From assembly GCA_031368215.1 (NCBI GenBank), contig JANLRD010000024.1, positions 1 to 64,000 of the forward strand: 64,000 nucleotides of DNA, in the 5' to 3' direction. The stretch comes from JANLQX01 sp031368215. Lineage in GTDB: Bacteria; Actinomycetota; Acidimicrobiia; Acidimicrobiales; JANYDT01. The first letter of the stretch is position 1. Every line of letters starts with the position of its first letter. Of the stretch, positions 27,289-38,221 are shown in pieces. Position numbers and translations under genes: made by a program. The notes under the pieces were generated by a model, which saw nothing but the letters and a program-made list of their open reading frames with translations, ran no database searches and had not been told where the DNA came from.

Positions 27289-27807
27289 AAGAAGTTCTCC
27301 CCTTCTTGGTCGGTTCGTAAGGCGCAGCCCGGCGAGCGCCGAACCTGCACAGTGTGTCCGAAGCTCCGCCGACTTCGACCGTCCCGGGGCCGACAAGGTC
27401 GGACGCGTGCCGTTCGAGGCGGTGACTGCCGTCACAACAGGACGAATGGTAACCGTTACGGCCATGTTTCGCGGACACGCTCGGCGACATCCGTCGGAGC
27501 TGGAACTCGTTGGAACCGGTTCGCCGGATGAAGATCACGATGCGTGGCCGTGGTGCCTACCGCGGTCGCTCGATGCGGTCACCGTCGCGCCCATGAGCCA
27601 TCCCGACTCACCGACCCCTCACGATGCGGCCGTCAGAATCCTCGGAGCTTCGCAGAGAACGGTCATCCGGGAATGTCCGGGCGCTCCAAGACGCTGTGAA
27701 GTTCACCGGGCGCGATGCCGATGGACTCTCCGTCGGACCGAGTTCTGTCCGGACACTATCGGTCGGCGCGGGCGTACACTCGGGTCAGCCATTCCTCTGG
27801 AGGAAGA
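27289..27807. promoter_or_regulatory. 519-nt divergent promoter region (sugar transporter / ftsH)
   Basis: No coding sequence seen. It carries two inverted repeats near the middle: GTGAC-N4-GTCAC at 27422-27435 and GTAACCGTTAC at 27449-27459. The latter is of the form bound by LacI-family sugar regulators and lies about 160 nt upstream of the binding-protein start; no regulator gene is adjacent. The region also must hold the ftsH promoter, which I could not place with confidence. Confidence 0.4.
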
Positions 27808-29898
<2,091 letters not shown>

Positions 29899-29954
29899 TC
29901 CGCACCGGTGCAGGCAGCTGCCCACCGGTTCAGCGCAGCTCCAGGCTCGTCACA

Positions 29955-29999
29955 AAACGGCCCGGCCTTTCGGTGAAACACCGAAAAGTCGGGCCGTTT
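29955..29999 (+). terminator. Intrinsic terminator after ftsH
   Basis: Arms AAACGGCCCGGC (29955-29966) and GTCGGGCCGTTT (29988-29999) pair with one G-T wobble, with an inner perfect stem TTTCGGTG/CACCGAAA (29968-29986, loop AAA). It sits 57 nt past the ftsH stop. Confidence 0.8.
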
Positions 30000-30082
30000 C
30001 GCATATCTGGGCGAGAAGCCGTCGGTACACTCACGACAGTTCCACTCTCCGAGACTCAGGGAGCAGGCACAAAGGAGCCGAC

Positions 30083-30577
30083 GTGCGAGGCAAATGGTCG
30101 AAGGGCATCGAGCCTCGGAATTTCTGTTGGGTCATCAAGGATGCGATCGCGATCTGCGAGCGACCGGGTGGGCACACGAGCAACCATCGGCGGGTGCGCC
30201 GGCACGAAGAGATCATCTGGATCCGCGAAAAGGGCTTCGCTCGTGTCGTGTCGCTGATGCCGTCACCGCACAACCTGCACGCCTACGAAGAGCTCCACGT
30301 CCCGTACGAGCATGTCCCGTTCGGGACCCACGATGACCCGAAGATGATCGTCAGCGCGTTGTATCCGCAGATGCGCGCGTGGATTCTCCGCGGCGACAAG
30401 GTGCTCATGCACACCGACGAGATCAACGATCGCCTCCAGGGTGTGCTCGGCGGTTACCTCCTCTACGCCGGTCTCCTCAAGACCGGGCCCGAGGCGATCT
30501 CGGTCATCGAGACCCTCTTCCGGCGACAGCTGGGCACCATCGGCCGCGAAGTGGTCGCGGCCGCGGCGGCACTCTGA
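30083..30577 (+). CDS. Phosphatase-fold protein with Thr in place of the catalytic Cys
   Basis: A 164-residue protein with GTG start 5 nt after AAAGGAG. The C-terminal half reads VLMHTDEINDRLQGVLGGYLLYAGLL (H110, T111, R117 in the loop), which matches the dual-specificity phosphatase signature H-C-x5-R followed by a helix, except that Cys is Thr. The N-terminal part (EIIWIREKGFARVVSLMPSPHN, HVPFGTHDDP) matches the strand-helix-strand and general-acid region of the same fold. It would be catalytically dead as a Cys-based phosphatase and may instead bind a phosphorylated ligand or partner. It is followed 38 nt later by panC, so the two are probably cotranscribed. The fold assignment is my reading of the motif, not a database hit. 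Confidence 0.6.
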   Translation: MRGKWSKGIEPRNFCWVIKDAIAICERPGGHTSNHRRVRRHEEIIWIREKGFARVVSLMPSPHNLHAYEELHVPYEHVPFGTHDDPKMIVSALYPQMRAWILRGDKVLMHTDEINDRLQGVLGGYLLYAGLLKTGPEAISVIETLFRRQLGTIGREVVAAAAAL

Positions 30578-30615
30578 TCCTGACCACTAGCGCTCGTCGG
30601 CTCTCCCGTCGCACG

Positions 30616-31497
30616 ATGACGATCACGGAGGTCCGCCAGATCGCGTCGTTGCGGTTGCTGCTCGACGGTCATCGCCGTGACGGCCGCACGGTCGGGCTCG
30701 TTCCCACCATGGGGGCCCTCCACTCCGGCCACGCATCGCTGATCCGGGCCGCCGCGTTGCGCTGTGACGTCGTCGTCACGACCATCTTCGTGAACCCGCT
30801 GCAGTTCGCTCCGACCGAGGATCTCGACGGCTACCCGCGCAACCTCGATGGTGACCGGACGATCGCTGCATCGTCAGGGGCGTCGGTGCTCTTCGCCCCC
30901 AGTGTCTCGGAGATGTACCCGTTCGGTTCCGACCGTGTGCTCACCACCGTCTCGGTCGCCGAGATCACCAGTGTGCTCGACGGGGTCGTCCGGCCCGGCC
31001 ACTTCGACGGCGTCGCCACGGTTGTGGCGAAGCTGTTTGCGATCGCCGGTCCGTGCTCGGCCTTCTTCGGGGAGAAGGACTGGCAACAGCTTGCCGTCGT
31101 CCGCCGCATGGCCGTCGACCTCTCTCTGCCCGTCGATATCGTCGGCTGCCCTACTGTGCGCGAGTCCGATGGATTGGCGATGTCGAGCCGGAATCGCTAT
31201 CTGTCCGCCGACGACCGACCATATGGCTCGGTCGTGTGGCGGTCACTGCAGGCGGGTGCCGCGGCGATCGCCGACGGTGAACGGTCTCCTGCGGCGGTGA
31301 GCGCGGCGATGCGAGCCGTGCTGGAGGCCTCGTCAGTCGTCCTGTCGGTCGACTACACCGCCTGCGTCGATCCGCTCACGCTGGCCACGCCCGTAGTGAT
31401 CGAGGGTGAGGTACGTCTTCTGACTGCTGCCCACGTAGGCCGTGCAGGCGCGTCAGCCCGCCTCATCGACAACTGCGCCGCCTCCCCACCGGCCTGA
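30616..31497 (+). CDS. panC: Pantothenate synthetase
   Basis: A 293-residue cytoplasmic ligase joining pantoate and beta-alanine with ATP to form pantothenate, a step of coenzyme A synthesis. PTMGALHSGH (30-39) is the family's HIGH-like nucleotide-binding motif; FVNPLQFAPTEDLDGYPR, FFGEKDWQQL and SSRNRYLS (KMSKS-equivalent region) follow in order. Start ATG chosen at MTITEVRQIA, which gives the usual family length; the in-frame extension upstream runs into the preceding gene. A type I pantothenate kinase, the next step of the pathway, lies 20 kb away at 51.7 kb. Confidence 0.93.
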   Translation: MTITEVRQIASLRLLLDGHRRDGRTVGLVPTMGALHSGHASLIRAAALRCDVVVTTIFVNPLQFAPTEDLDGYPRNLDGDRTIAASSGASVLFAPSVSEMYPFGSDRVLTTVSVAEITSVLDGVVRPGHFDGVATVVAKLFAIAGPCSAFFGEKDWQQLAVVRRMAVDLSLPVDIVGCPTVRESDGLAMSSRNRYLSADDRPYGSVVWRSLQAGAAAIADGERSPAAVSAAMRAVLEASSVVLSVDYTACVDPLTLATPVVIEGEVRLLTAAHVGRAGASARLIDNCAASPPA

Positions 31498-31526
31498 CGC
31501 GATGCTGCTGGCTTCAGCCGGGCGGG

Positions 31527-31605
31527 CGAGGGTCATGGCCACGTGCAGCGCCCCTTGTATTGTGGTCAGCCGAGGTGGTCGAGGGTCATGGCCACGTGCA
31601 GCGCC
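31527..31605. repeat. 26-nt direct duplication at the end of an M20 gene
   Basis: The 26 nt at 31527-31552 recur exactly at 31580-31605, an offset of 53 nt. The right copy encodes the last ALHVAMTLD residues of the M20 amidohydrolase (minus strand); the left copy lies just past its stop and in the same sense would read ALHVAMTLA, so it is a duplicated or displaced 3' end. Confidence 0.75.
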
Positions 31606-32774
31606 ATTCCCGTCGTCATGCACCCCTCGTCGAAACGGACGAGGTTCGAGTGGTTCGGGGCAGCCGTGTGCGTCGGGATCTCCGGCGGGCACGCTCCGAG
31701 GAATGCCATGGCGCCTGGGACCTTCTGAAGCACATAGGAGAAGTCTTCGGCTCCCATGACCGGCTGCGGCATGCGCATCGCGCCGCGCTCCCCGAACGCC
31801 GCCGTGGCCACTCGGAGCACGTCGTCAGCGACCGCGGCGTCGTTCACGGTGACCGGGAAGCCGAACGTGACCTCGACCTCGGCAACTGCCTCGTGCGCGG
31901 CCGCGATGTTCTCGGCGACGCGGCGGATGCCGTCATGGAGTGCGGTCCGGGTGCGCTCGGAGACCGCACGGATCGTCCCGAGGACGGTGGCAGAGTCCGG
32001 GATGACGTTGTCGGTCGTGCCCGCGGTGATCTTGCCGACCGTCACCACGCCGGGGTCGAACGCGTCGATGCGTCGGGTCACCATCGTCTGAAGAGCGATG
32101 ACGATCTCGCAGGCGATCGGGATCGGGTCGAGCGCGTGGTGAGGTGCCGAGGCATGACCACCCCTTCCGCGGATCACGACCTCGAACTCGTCGGCCGAGG
32201 CCATCTGCGGTCCGCCCTTGATGGCGACGAGCCCCGAGGGGACATTTCCGCCCACGTGGATGGCGAACGCCCTCGTCACCTGCCCGGCAGTGGTGAGAAG
32301 GCCGTCCTCGAGCATGTGACGCGCCCCGTGATACCCCTCTTCGCCGGGCTGGAACATGAAGAGCACCTGGCCCTTGATGTCACGACGCCGCGCGTGCAGC
32401 ATCCGTGCCGCCCCGACGAGCATGGCGACGTGCAGGTCGTGGCCGCAGGCATGCATCTTCTCGGCGTCCCCGGAACGGAAATCGATCTCGGCATCTTCGT
32501 GGAGTGGAAGGGCGTCGGTGTCGGCGCGGAGCAGCATCGTCGAGCCCTCACCACCTCCGTCAAGCACCGCGGTCACCCCCGAGGTGCTCGGGCTCTCCGT
32601 GATCCGGAGACCCAGAGGTTCGAGCGCGTCGAGCAGGCGTTGCTTCGTCCACGGGTTCTCGAGCCCGAGTTCGGGATGGCGATGCAGATCTCGACGCAGC
32701 GACACGGCATCGTCGAGCAGACGCTGCGCGTCGATCCGCAGGTCCGGAAGAGCGGCGGTCAGGGTGTCGTTCAT
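31566..32774 (-). CDS. M20D amidohydrolase (hippurate hydrolase/aminoacylase type)
   Basis: A 402-residue cytoplasmic metallohydrolase removing the N-acyl group of amino acids or related amides. Start ATG MNDTLTAALP; earlier in-frame codons lie in the divergent promoter. Motifs: RRDLHRHPELGLEN (28-40), the metal-binding HACGHDLHVAM (108-118), FMFQPGEEGYHGARHM with the catalytic Glu pair near 145, IHVGGNVPSG and GAEDFSYVLQ. This is the M20D group (AmhX, HipO, IAA-amino acid hydrolase). Its 3' end carries a 26-nt duplication. Divergent from the PLP-lyase gene, 80 nt apart. Confidence 0.9.
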   Translation of the reverse strand: MNDTLTAALPDLRIDAQRLLDDAVSLRRDLHRHPELGLENPWTKQRLLDALEPLGLRITESPSTSGVTAVLDGGGEGSTMLLRADTDALPLHEDAEIDFRSGDAEKMHACGHDLHVAMLVGAARMLHARRRDIKGQVLFMFQPGEEGYHGARHMLEDGLLTTAGQVTRAFAIHVGGNVPSGLVAIKGGPQMASADEFEVVIRGRGGHASAPHHALDPIPIACEIVIALQTMVTRRIDAFDPGVVTVGKITAGTTDNVIPDSATVLGTIRAVSERTRTALHDGIRRVAENIAAAHEAVAEVEVTFGFPVTVNDAAVADDVLRVATAAFGERGAMRMPQPVMGAEDFSYVLQKVPGAMAFLGACPPEIPTHTAAPNHSNLVRFDEGCMTTGMALHVAMTLDHLG

Positions 32775-32854
32775 CCCCCGGACGATACGCCGCTCGCCGC
32801 GGACGCGCTCAACCGACATCACTGGCGGTCCGGGTCTTCCCGTGGCAGGGTGCG

Positions 32855-34144
32855 ATGGTGACATCGTCCCCCGCCACACCCCGTCGACGCCCGGCCATGC
32901 CCGCCAAGGGCTCGCCGCCGTCAGAGGTGCTCGGTCGGCTCGAGGAATTCCGCCGCGGCGATCTTCGCTGGAAGGACGGACGTGCCTTCTCACTGGCCTA
33001 CTTCGCCGGGGACGAGGCGTACGAAGTGGCCGTCGAGGCCCAGAAGCGGTTCGCCTCGGAGAACGCCCTCAACATGGACGCGTTCCCATCACTACGCGCG
33101 CTTACATCTGAGGTGGTGGGGACCGTTTGTGGTCTCCTCGGTGGTGATGACGAGACGGTCGGCGTGTACACCTCCGGAGGTACGGAAAGCATCCTGACCG
33201 CGGTGAAGGGGGCCAAGGAGTGGGGCCGTACGCGAGGAGTGCATCGTCCCCGCATGGTGCTTCCCACAACCGCGCATGCGGCATTCTCCAAGGCCGCGGA
33301 CTACTTCGACGTCGAGGCGATACGTATCCCGGTCGGCGTTGACTACCGAGCCGATCCACACGCGATGGCGGCCGCCGTGGACCAGGACACGATCCTCGTG
33401 GTCGCTTCGGCACCGGCGTATCCCCAAGGTGTGATCGATCCGATCGACGAGATCGGCCGCCTTGCCCAGGATCACGACATCCTGTTCCACGTCGACAGCT
33501 GCATGGGCTTCACCCTGCCGTGGCTGGAGCGGCTCGGCCTGATGACGAAACCGTGGAACTTCGCAGTTCCCGGTGTCACGTCCATGAGCTGCGATCTCCA
33601 TAAGTTCGGCTACGCGTCGAAAGGCGTGTCGGTGCTGGCCCACCGATCGAAGGAACTCCGCAAGCACCAGATCTTCATCACCAGTGACTGGCTGGGCGGG
33701 CTCTACGGCTCCGCCGCGATGCTCGGCACGCGAAGCGGCGGTCCGCTGGCATCGGCATGGGCCGTGTTCCAGCACCTCGGAGAGGAGGGCTATCTCCGCC
33801 TGACGGAGCGCGCCTTCGCGGCGCGGCAACGGATTCAGGCCGGCCTCTCGGCGATCGATGGCATCGCCGTGCGGGGTGAGCCGGAAGCGACACTGCTGGC
33901 GTTCGGGGCACCGATCGGCGCAGAGAATCCGATCGACATCTACGCTGTCGCCGACCGATTGTGGGCGGAGGGCGGCTGGTACTGCGATCGACAGTCACCG
34001 CCCGACTCGCTGCACTGCACCGTGAACGCCGTGCACCTCGACGTGGCCGACGAGTTCATCGCCGCGGTCGCGTCAGCAGTTGCCTTCGTCCGGGAAAGCA
34101 TGACGGCGGGCGACCGTACGAAGGCCTACGGCACCGTCGAGTAG
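32855..34144 (+). CDS. Sphingosine-1-phosphate lyase-like PLP enzyme
   Basis: A 429-residue group II PLP-dependent decarboxylase/lyase. TSGGTES (106-112) binds the cofactor phosphate, HVDSC (212-216) contains the Asp that pairs with the pyridine nitrogen, and DLHKFGYASKG (247-257) contains the Schiff-base Lys250. Alignment in style is to sphingosine-1-phosphate lyase rather than to glutamate or amino-acid decarboxylases, but without the N-terminal membrane helix of the eukaryotic enzyme, so it is soluble. Bacterial homologues can cleave long-chain base phosphates; substrate here is inference. A second in-frame ATG at 32897 is a possible start. Confidence 0.82.
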   Translation: MVTSSPATPRRRPAMPAKGSPPSEVLGRLEEFRRGDLRWKDGRAFSLAYFAGDEAYEVAVEAQKRFASENALNMDAFPSLRALTSEVVGTVCGLLGGDDETVGVYTSGGTESILTAVKGAKEWGRTRGVHRPRMVLPTTAHAAFSKAADYFDVEAIRIPVGVDYRADPHAMAAAVDQDTILVVASAPAYPQGVIDPIDEIGRLAQDHDILFHVDSCMGFTLPWLERLGLMTKPWNFAVPGVTSMSCDLHKFGYASKGVSVLAHRSKELRKHQIFITSDWLGGLYGSAAMLGTRSGGPLASAWAVFQHLGEEGYLRLTERAFAARQRIQAGLSAIDGIAVRGEPEATLLAFGAPIGAENPIDIYAVADRLWAEGGWYCDRQSPPDSLHCTVNAVHLDVADEFIAAVASAVAFVRESMTAGDRTKAYGTVE

Positions 34145-34163
34145 CGGACCCGCCATCTGTTGG

Positions 34164-35435
34164 TCACGTGGTGGCCGGCACGAGGCGGTACAGACCGCCT
34201 TCGAGTGAGGTGGCGACAAGCTCGCCATCCGGGCCGACGCCGAACGACGTGAGATAGCTGACGCGCCCGCCGAGGTCCGATGCCCGCCCCCGGCCCGGCA
34301 GCGGGTCGTCGAGCACTTGGATGCGACCGCTGCAGACATCTCCGAACACGTAGCGACCCTGGAGCGCTGCAATCGCACTACCGCGATACACCACACCGCC
34401 GACCACCGCGCAGCGTCCGTCAGCGTGCGGGTAGTCGAACACCGGGTCCGCCGCGTTCTTCGGCCGCGGACCCTTGAAGGACTGGCGCCCCTCCCGCAGG
34501 CTCCAGCCGAAGTTGACCGCAGAGCTGCTTCCCGCCGGGATCCTGTTGATCTCCTCCACACTGCTCTCGCCGACATCGGGGATCCATACATCGCCGGTCT
34601 CTGCATCGACTGTCGCCCTCCATGGATTGCGGAGGCCGAAGGCGATGATCTCCGGTCTTGTCTTCACCGTCTTGACCGTCCCCAGCGAAGACGCGCCGCG
34701 GCCGGCAAACGGGTTCTCGGGCGGTATCGAATAGGGCAGGCTCGCGCTCGGCTTCGGGTCGATGCGGAGCACCTTGCCGAGCAGCACTTCGGTCCGTTGG
34801 GCGTTGCCCAACGGGTCGCCCGATGATCCGCCGTCACCGATGGCGATGTAGAGCAACCCGTTCCGGTCGAAGGAGAGGGTGCCGGCATTGTGCTCGTTGA
34901 ACGGTTTCGGAATCTTCAGCAGCACGCGCTCACGAGAGATGTCGGCGATGCGTCCGTCGAACGGAACCTCGCTGATATGGACGACCCCGCGGGTGTCGGT
35001 GTAGTCGATGTACAGCACATCGCGGGCGGACGGGGAGAACGCCAGGCCGAGCAACCCGCGTTCGTTGGCTGAGTCGACACGGGCAACGATGTCGAGCACG
35101 GGCGTCGGGTCGAACGCACCATTGCGATAGGCGCGGATACGGCCCGGCTTCTCGATGACGTACAACGTCTGATCGTCTCGTCGGGACGCCACGCCGATCG
35201 GCTGTTCGGCGCGTGCAAACTCGACGGCGGCGATAACGACGTCGGCGCGAGGCGCAACGGTGCCGCTCGTCCGCGCCGTGCCATCCTTGCCGAGGGGGGC
35301 CTTGCGCTCCGACTCCGAAGGCAGCGCGGACGCTCCTGCCAAACCGATCGCCAGCAGCACTGCGCCGATTCGGTGCTTCCGACTGCGGGCCCGGGGCCGA
35401 CACCGGGTGCTCGGGCTTGATGCGGAGAGAATCAC
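34164..35435 (-). CDS. PQQ-dependent sugar (aldose) dehydrogenase family protein
   Basis: A 423-residue secreted six-bladed beta-propeller of the soluble glucose dehydrogenase/Asd family (also seen in Hedgehog-interacting proteins). GTG start, basic N terminus and a hydrophobic signal segment (IGAVLLAIGLAGASA, 23-37). Blade motifs: EKPGRIRAYRNG, ERGLLGLAFSP, YIAIGDGGSSGDPLGNAQ, LGKVLRIDP, FGLRNPWRATVDAETGDVWIPDVG, NFGWSLREG and GDVCSGRI. The GDGGS and NPWR blocks carry the usual calcium/PQQ region. It oxidises sugars outside the membrane if PQQ is available; no PQQ synthesis genes are in this window. Convergent with the PLP-lyase gene, 19 nt apart. Confidence 0.85.
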   Translation of the reverse strand: MILSASSPSTRCRPRARSRKHRIGAVLLAIGLAGASALPSESERKAPLGKDGTARTSGTVAPRADVVIAAVEFARAEQPIGVASRRDDQTLYVIEKPGRIRAYRNGAFDPTPVLDIVARVDSANERGLLGLAFSPSARDVLYIDYTDTRGVVHISEVPFDGRIADISRERVLLKIPKPFNEHNAGTLSFDRNGLLYIAIGDGGSSGDPLGNAQRTEVLLGKVLRIDPKPSASLPYSIPPENPFAGRGASSLGTVKTVKTRPEIIAFGLRNPWRATVDAETGDVWIPDVGESSVEEINRIPAGSSSAVNFGWSLREGRQSFKGPRPKNAADPVFDYPHADGRCAVVGGVVYRGSAIAALQGRYVFGDVCSGRIQVLDDPLPGRGRASDLGGRVSYLTSFGVGPDGELVATSLEGGLYRLVPATT

Positions 35436-35482
35436 GATGAATCGAGCCTACGGCCCAGGTCATGTCGCCCCAGTAGCGTCGG

Positions 35483-36781
35483 ATGATCGTGAGCGTCGGT
35501 CGGGGAACCAGTCATCGGCGTGCAGCGGCGAACCGACTGTTCATCGGCTTGACCGTCGGTCTCGTCACCGGCATCTCCGCGGGATTCGGGTCAGCAGCGT
35601 TCTTACACGCCCTCACCTGGGCGACGGAGACCCGGGTCGACCGTCCCTGGCTTCTCTGGCTCCTTCCCGGTGCCGGCCTCAGTATCGGCCTTCTCCGCCG
35701 GGCGGCCGGTCGCGCCACCGCGGGCACCAATCTGCTCCTTGACGAGTTCCACACCGAAGAGGGCGACCATGATTTGCTCCCCGATGATGCGGCTCCCGGT
35801 GGCCGAGTCCCATTTCATATGGCCCCTTATGTTCTCCTCGGTTCGGTCACGACCCACCTTTTCGGTGGTTCGGGCGGGCGCGAGGGTGCCGCAGTGCAGA
35901 TCGCGGCCGGCCTCGCGGCACCGGCGCGACCGGCGCTCGAGCGTGCGGGACGGCGGAGCGGCACCTCGCCGCTCCACGTCCGACGACTGCTCGTGGTGGC
36001 GGCATTGGCCGGGGGATTCGGTTCGGTGTTCGGTGTGCCGTTCGCCGGGACGATCTTCGGCACCGAAGCGCTGCGAAGGTGGCGACCACGAGCGTCCGAG
36101 CACCTGCGAACCCGCATCGCCGAAGCCGTGGCGTTCCTACCGGCTGCCGCGGTCGCGTCGTTCGTCGGACACATCGTCACGACGCGACTCGGTATCCACC
36201 ACACCAAACCGCCGACTCTCGACCACTCCGTCAGCCTGGGGATCGTCGTCGTCGCGGTCGCGTCGGGTCTCCTTGCACGAGCATTCCTCGCAGCACATCA
36301 CGGCGTGCACCAGATCCTCCTGAGGTCCCGCCTCCCAGCTGTCGCCTGGCCGATGGCCGGCGGTGCATTGGTGGTCGTACTCACGCTACTAATCAATACG
36401 CGCGCGTACCTTGGGCTCTCGCTACCGTTGATCGATGCCGCGCTCATTGGGGCGGCTGTGCCAACAGGGGCCTTCGCGCTCAAACTCCTCTTCACGGCGG
36501 TGACGCTCGGCTGTGGGTTCCCCGGCGGCGAAGTCACGCCGCTGCTCTGCATGGGGGCCTGTCTCGGCGCGGCGTTGGCAGGCCCGCTCGGTGGCTCCCC
36601 GCCGCTGCTCGCGGCCGTCGGCATGGTGGCCACCTGGGCGGCGGCGTCGAACACCCCGATCAGCGCGGCAGTGATGGGGGCCGAACTGTTCGGGCCGTTC
36701 GGGCTGCTCCTGTTCCTGCCGATCAACGTCGCCGCGACCTTCGTGAGCGGCGCAAAGGGTGTGTACCGGGCACAACGCTGA
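35483..36781 (+). CDS. ClC-family chloride channel/transporter
   Basis: A 432-residue polytopic membrane protein with about ten hydrophobic helices. The conserved GGSGGREGAAVQ (about 133-144) corresponds to the GKEGP motif and retains the gating Glu; GGFGSVFGVPFAGTIFG and a FPGGEVTPLLCMGA block (GxFxP region) follow, then TWAAASNTPISAAVMGAELFG. The usual N-terminal GSGIP motif is not evident; the equivalent stretch reads GRATAGTNLLLDE. It moves chloride, possibly with proton exchange. It precedes the 5-oxoprolinase genes by 33 nt and could share their transcript. Confidence 0.85.
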   Translation: MIVSVGRGTSHRRAAANRLFIGLTVGLVTGISAGFGSAAFLHALTWATETRVDRPWLLWLLPGAGLSIGLLRRAAGRATAGTNLLLDEFHTEEGDHDLLPDDAAPGGRVPFHMAPYVLLGSVTTHLFGGSGGREGAAVQIAAGLAAPARPALERAGRRSGTSPLHVRRLLVVAALAGGFGSVFGVPFAGTIFGTEALRRWRPRASEHLRTRIAEAVAFLPAAAVASFVGHIVTTRLGIHHTKPPTLDHSVSLGIVVVAVASGLLARAFLAAHHGVHQILLRSRLPAVAWPMAGGALVVVLTLLINTRAYLGLSLPLIDAALIGAAVPTGAFALKLLFTAVTLGCGFPGGEVTPLLCMGACLGAALAGPLGGSPPLLAAVGMVATWAAASNTPISAAVMGAELFGPFGLLLFLPINVAATFVSGAKGVYRAQR

Positions 36782-36814
36782 CGCACCGCGGTGCAGCTGC
36801 GCCATGATGGGCCG

Positions 36815-37549
36815 ATGGCTGTCATCGATCTCAACGCCGATCTCGGTGAGTCCTTTGGGAACTGGTCGATGGGTGACGACGCGGCGATGTTGGACGTGGT
36901 GACGAGCGCAAACATCGCGTGCGGCTTTCATGCCGGGGATCCTTCGGCAATCCGGCGAACGGTGCAGGAGGCCGTCGACCGCGACGTGGTGATCGGGGCG
37001 CACGTCGGCTACCCGGACCTGGTGGGCTTCGGCCGACGCCGCATGGACGTCGCACCTGACGACCTGATCGCTGACGTTCTGTACCAAATCGGGGCGCTCG
37101 ACGGGCTCTGCCGCGTTGCCGGCGCTCGGCTCCGTTACGTGAAGGCTCATGGCGCGCTCTACCACCGGATCAACAGCGACGTCGTGCAAGCGCGTGCGTT
37201 CGCCAACGCTGTCGCGCTCTATGACTCGACCCTGCCGATCCTCGGAGCGGACGGACCACTCTCGGTCGAGGCCGCAGCAAACGGACTGCGAGTCGTGGGC
37301 GAAGGACTGGCAGACCGTGCGTATCGGGACGACGGCACGCTCGTACCCCGGGGCGAGCCCGGCGCGGTTCATTCCGATTCCGAGGACGTCGCAGTTCAGG
37401 CAATTGCCCTCGCTCGACGTTCGGAGATCGGGTCCGTCTGTTTGCACGGTGACAGCCCGAACGCCGTGTCGAACGCTCGTGAGGTCCGGGCGCGTCTTCT
37501 TCGCGAAGGTTTCACTGTTCGTTCGTTCGTCGACTCGTTGGAATCGTAA
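36815..37549 (+). CDS. pxpA: 5-oxoprolinase subunit A (LamB/YcsF family)
   Basis: A 244-residue cytoplasmic subunit of the prokaryotic ATP-dependent 5-oxoprolinase, which opens 5-oxoproline to glutamate. Start ATG at MAVIDLNADLGESFG, the universal N terminus of the family. Conserved blocks: VTSANIACGFHAGDP, GAHVGYPDLVGFGRR, VKAHGALYHR, EGLADRAYRDDGTLVPR and CLHGDSPNAV. First of three consecutive subunits, 18 nt before pxpB. Confidence 0.95.
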   Translation: MAVIDLNADLGESFGNWSMGDDAAMLDVVTSANIACGFHAGDPSAIRRTVQEAVDRDVVIGAHVGYPDLVGFGRRRMDVAPDDLIADVLYQIGALDGLCRVAGARLRYVKAHGALYHRINSDVVQARAFANAVALYDSTLPILGADGPLSVEAAANGLRVVGEGLADRAYRDDGTLVPRGEPGAVHSDSEDVAVQAIALARRSEIGSVCLHGDSPNAVSNAREVRARLLREGFTVRSFVDSLES

Positions 37550-37567
37550 GTTGACATAGAGGTTGAT

Positions 37568-38221
37568 ATGGGCGAATCCAAGTATCCGAACGGCGAGTCC
37601 TCCGCTCTCGTTTGGCGCCCCTACGGAGAACGCGGTGTCCTCATCGAGTGCCGAGATCTGCATGAGGTGCACGCGCTCTTTCGCGCGGTGCGCGGGAGCG
37701 ATCTCGTCGAGGAGTGCGTGCCTGGCGCGCAAACGCTCTACGTCGAGCCCCGAAACCCGGCGACGTCGTCTGCCGAACTGGTCCGACTCATTGCATCACT
37801 TCCCAAGAACTCGACCTCCTTCGGCGACGCAGAACGGCCCCTCCACGTCGTCGACGTGGTCTATGACGGAATCGACCTCAGCGACATTGCCGCGCTCACC
37901 CGCCTGTCGGTCGAGGAGGTCATCCGACGTCACACGATGCCGACGTACACGGTGGCGTTCCTCGGGTTCTCGAGGGCGTTTCCTTATCTCGTCGGCCTAG
38001 ATCCCGCTCTGGTCGTGCCGCGACTCGTATCGCCCCGGTCGAGCGTCCCGGCTGGATCGATTGCCATGGGTGCCGGCTTCACCGGGATCTATCCGGCATC
38101 GACTCCCGGGGGCTGGCGGCTGCTCGGTCGGTCCCGCGCAGTCTTCTTCGACGAGAGCCGCGACCCGCCAGGCTTGCTCGCCCCCGGGGATCGCGTCCGG
38201 TTCCAGGCGGTCCCTGCGTGA
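37568..38221 (+). CDS. pxpB: 5-oxoprolinase subunit B (KipI/allophanate hydrolase subunit 1 family)
   Basis: A 217-residue subunit with the two-domain KipI pattern: GERGVLIEC at 20-28, VPGAQTLYVEP, then the cyclophilin-like part with HVVDVVYDG, DIAALTRLSVEEVIRRHTMPTYTVAFLGFSRAFPYL and AGFTGIYPASTPGGWRLLGR. It forms a complex with PxpC. The stop overlaps the GTG start of pxpC (GTGA), so the two are coupled. Confidence 0.93.
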   Translation: MGESKYPNGESSALVWRPYGERGVLIECRDLHEVHALFRAVRGSDLVEECVPGAQTLYVEPRNPATSSAELVRLIASLPKNSTSFGDAERPLHVVDVVYDGIDLSDIAALTRLSVEEVIRRHTMPTYTVAFLGFSRAFPYLVGLDPALVVPRLVSPRSSVPAGSIAMGAGFTGIYPASTPGGWRLLGRSRAVFFDESRDPPGLLAPGDRVRFQAVPA

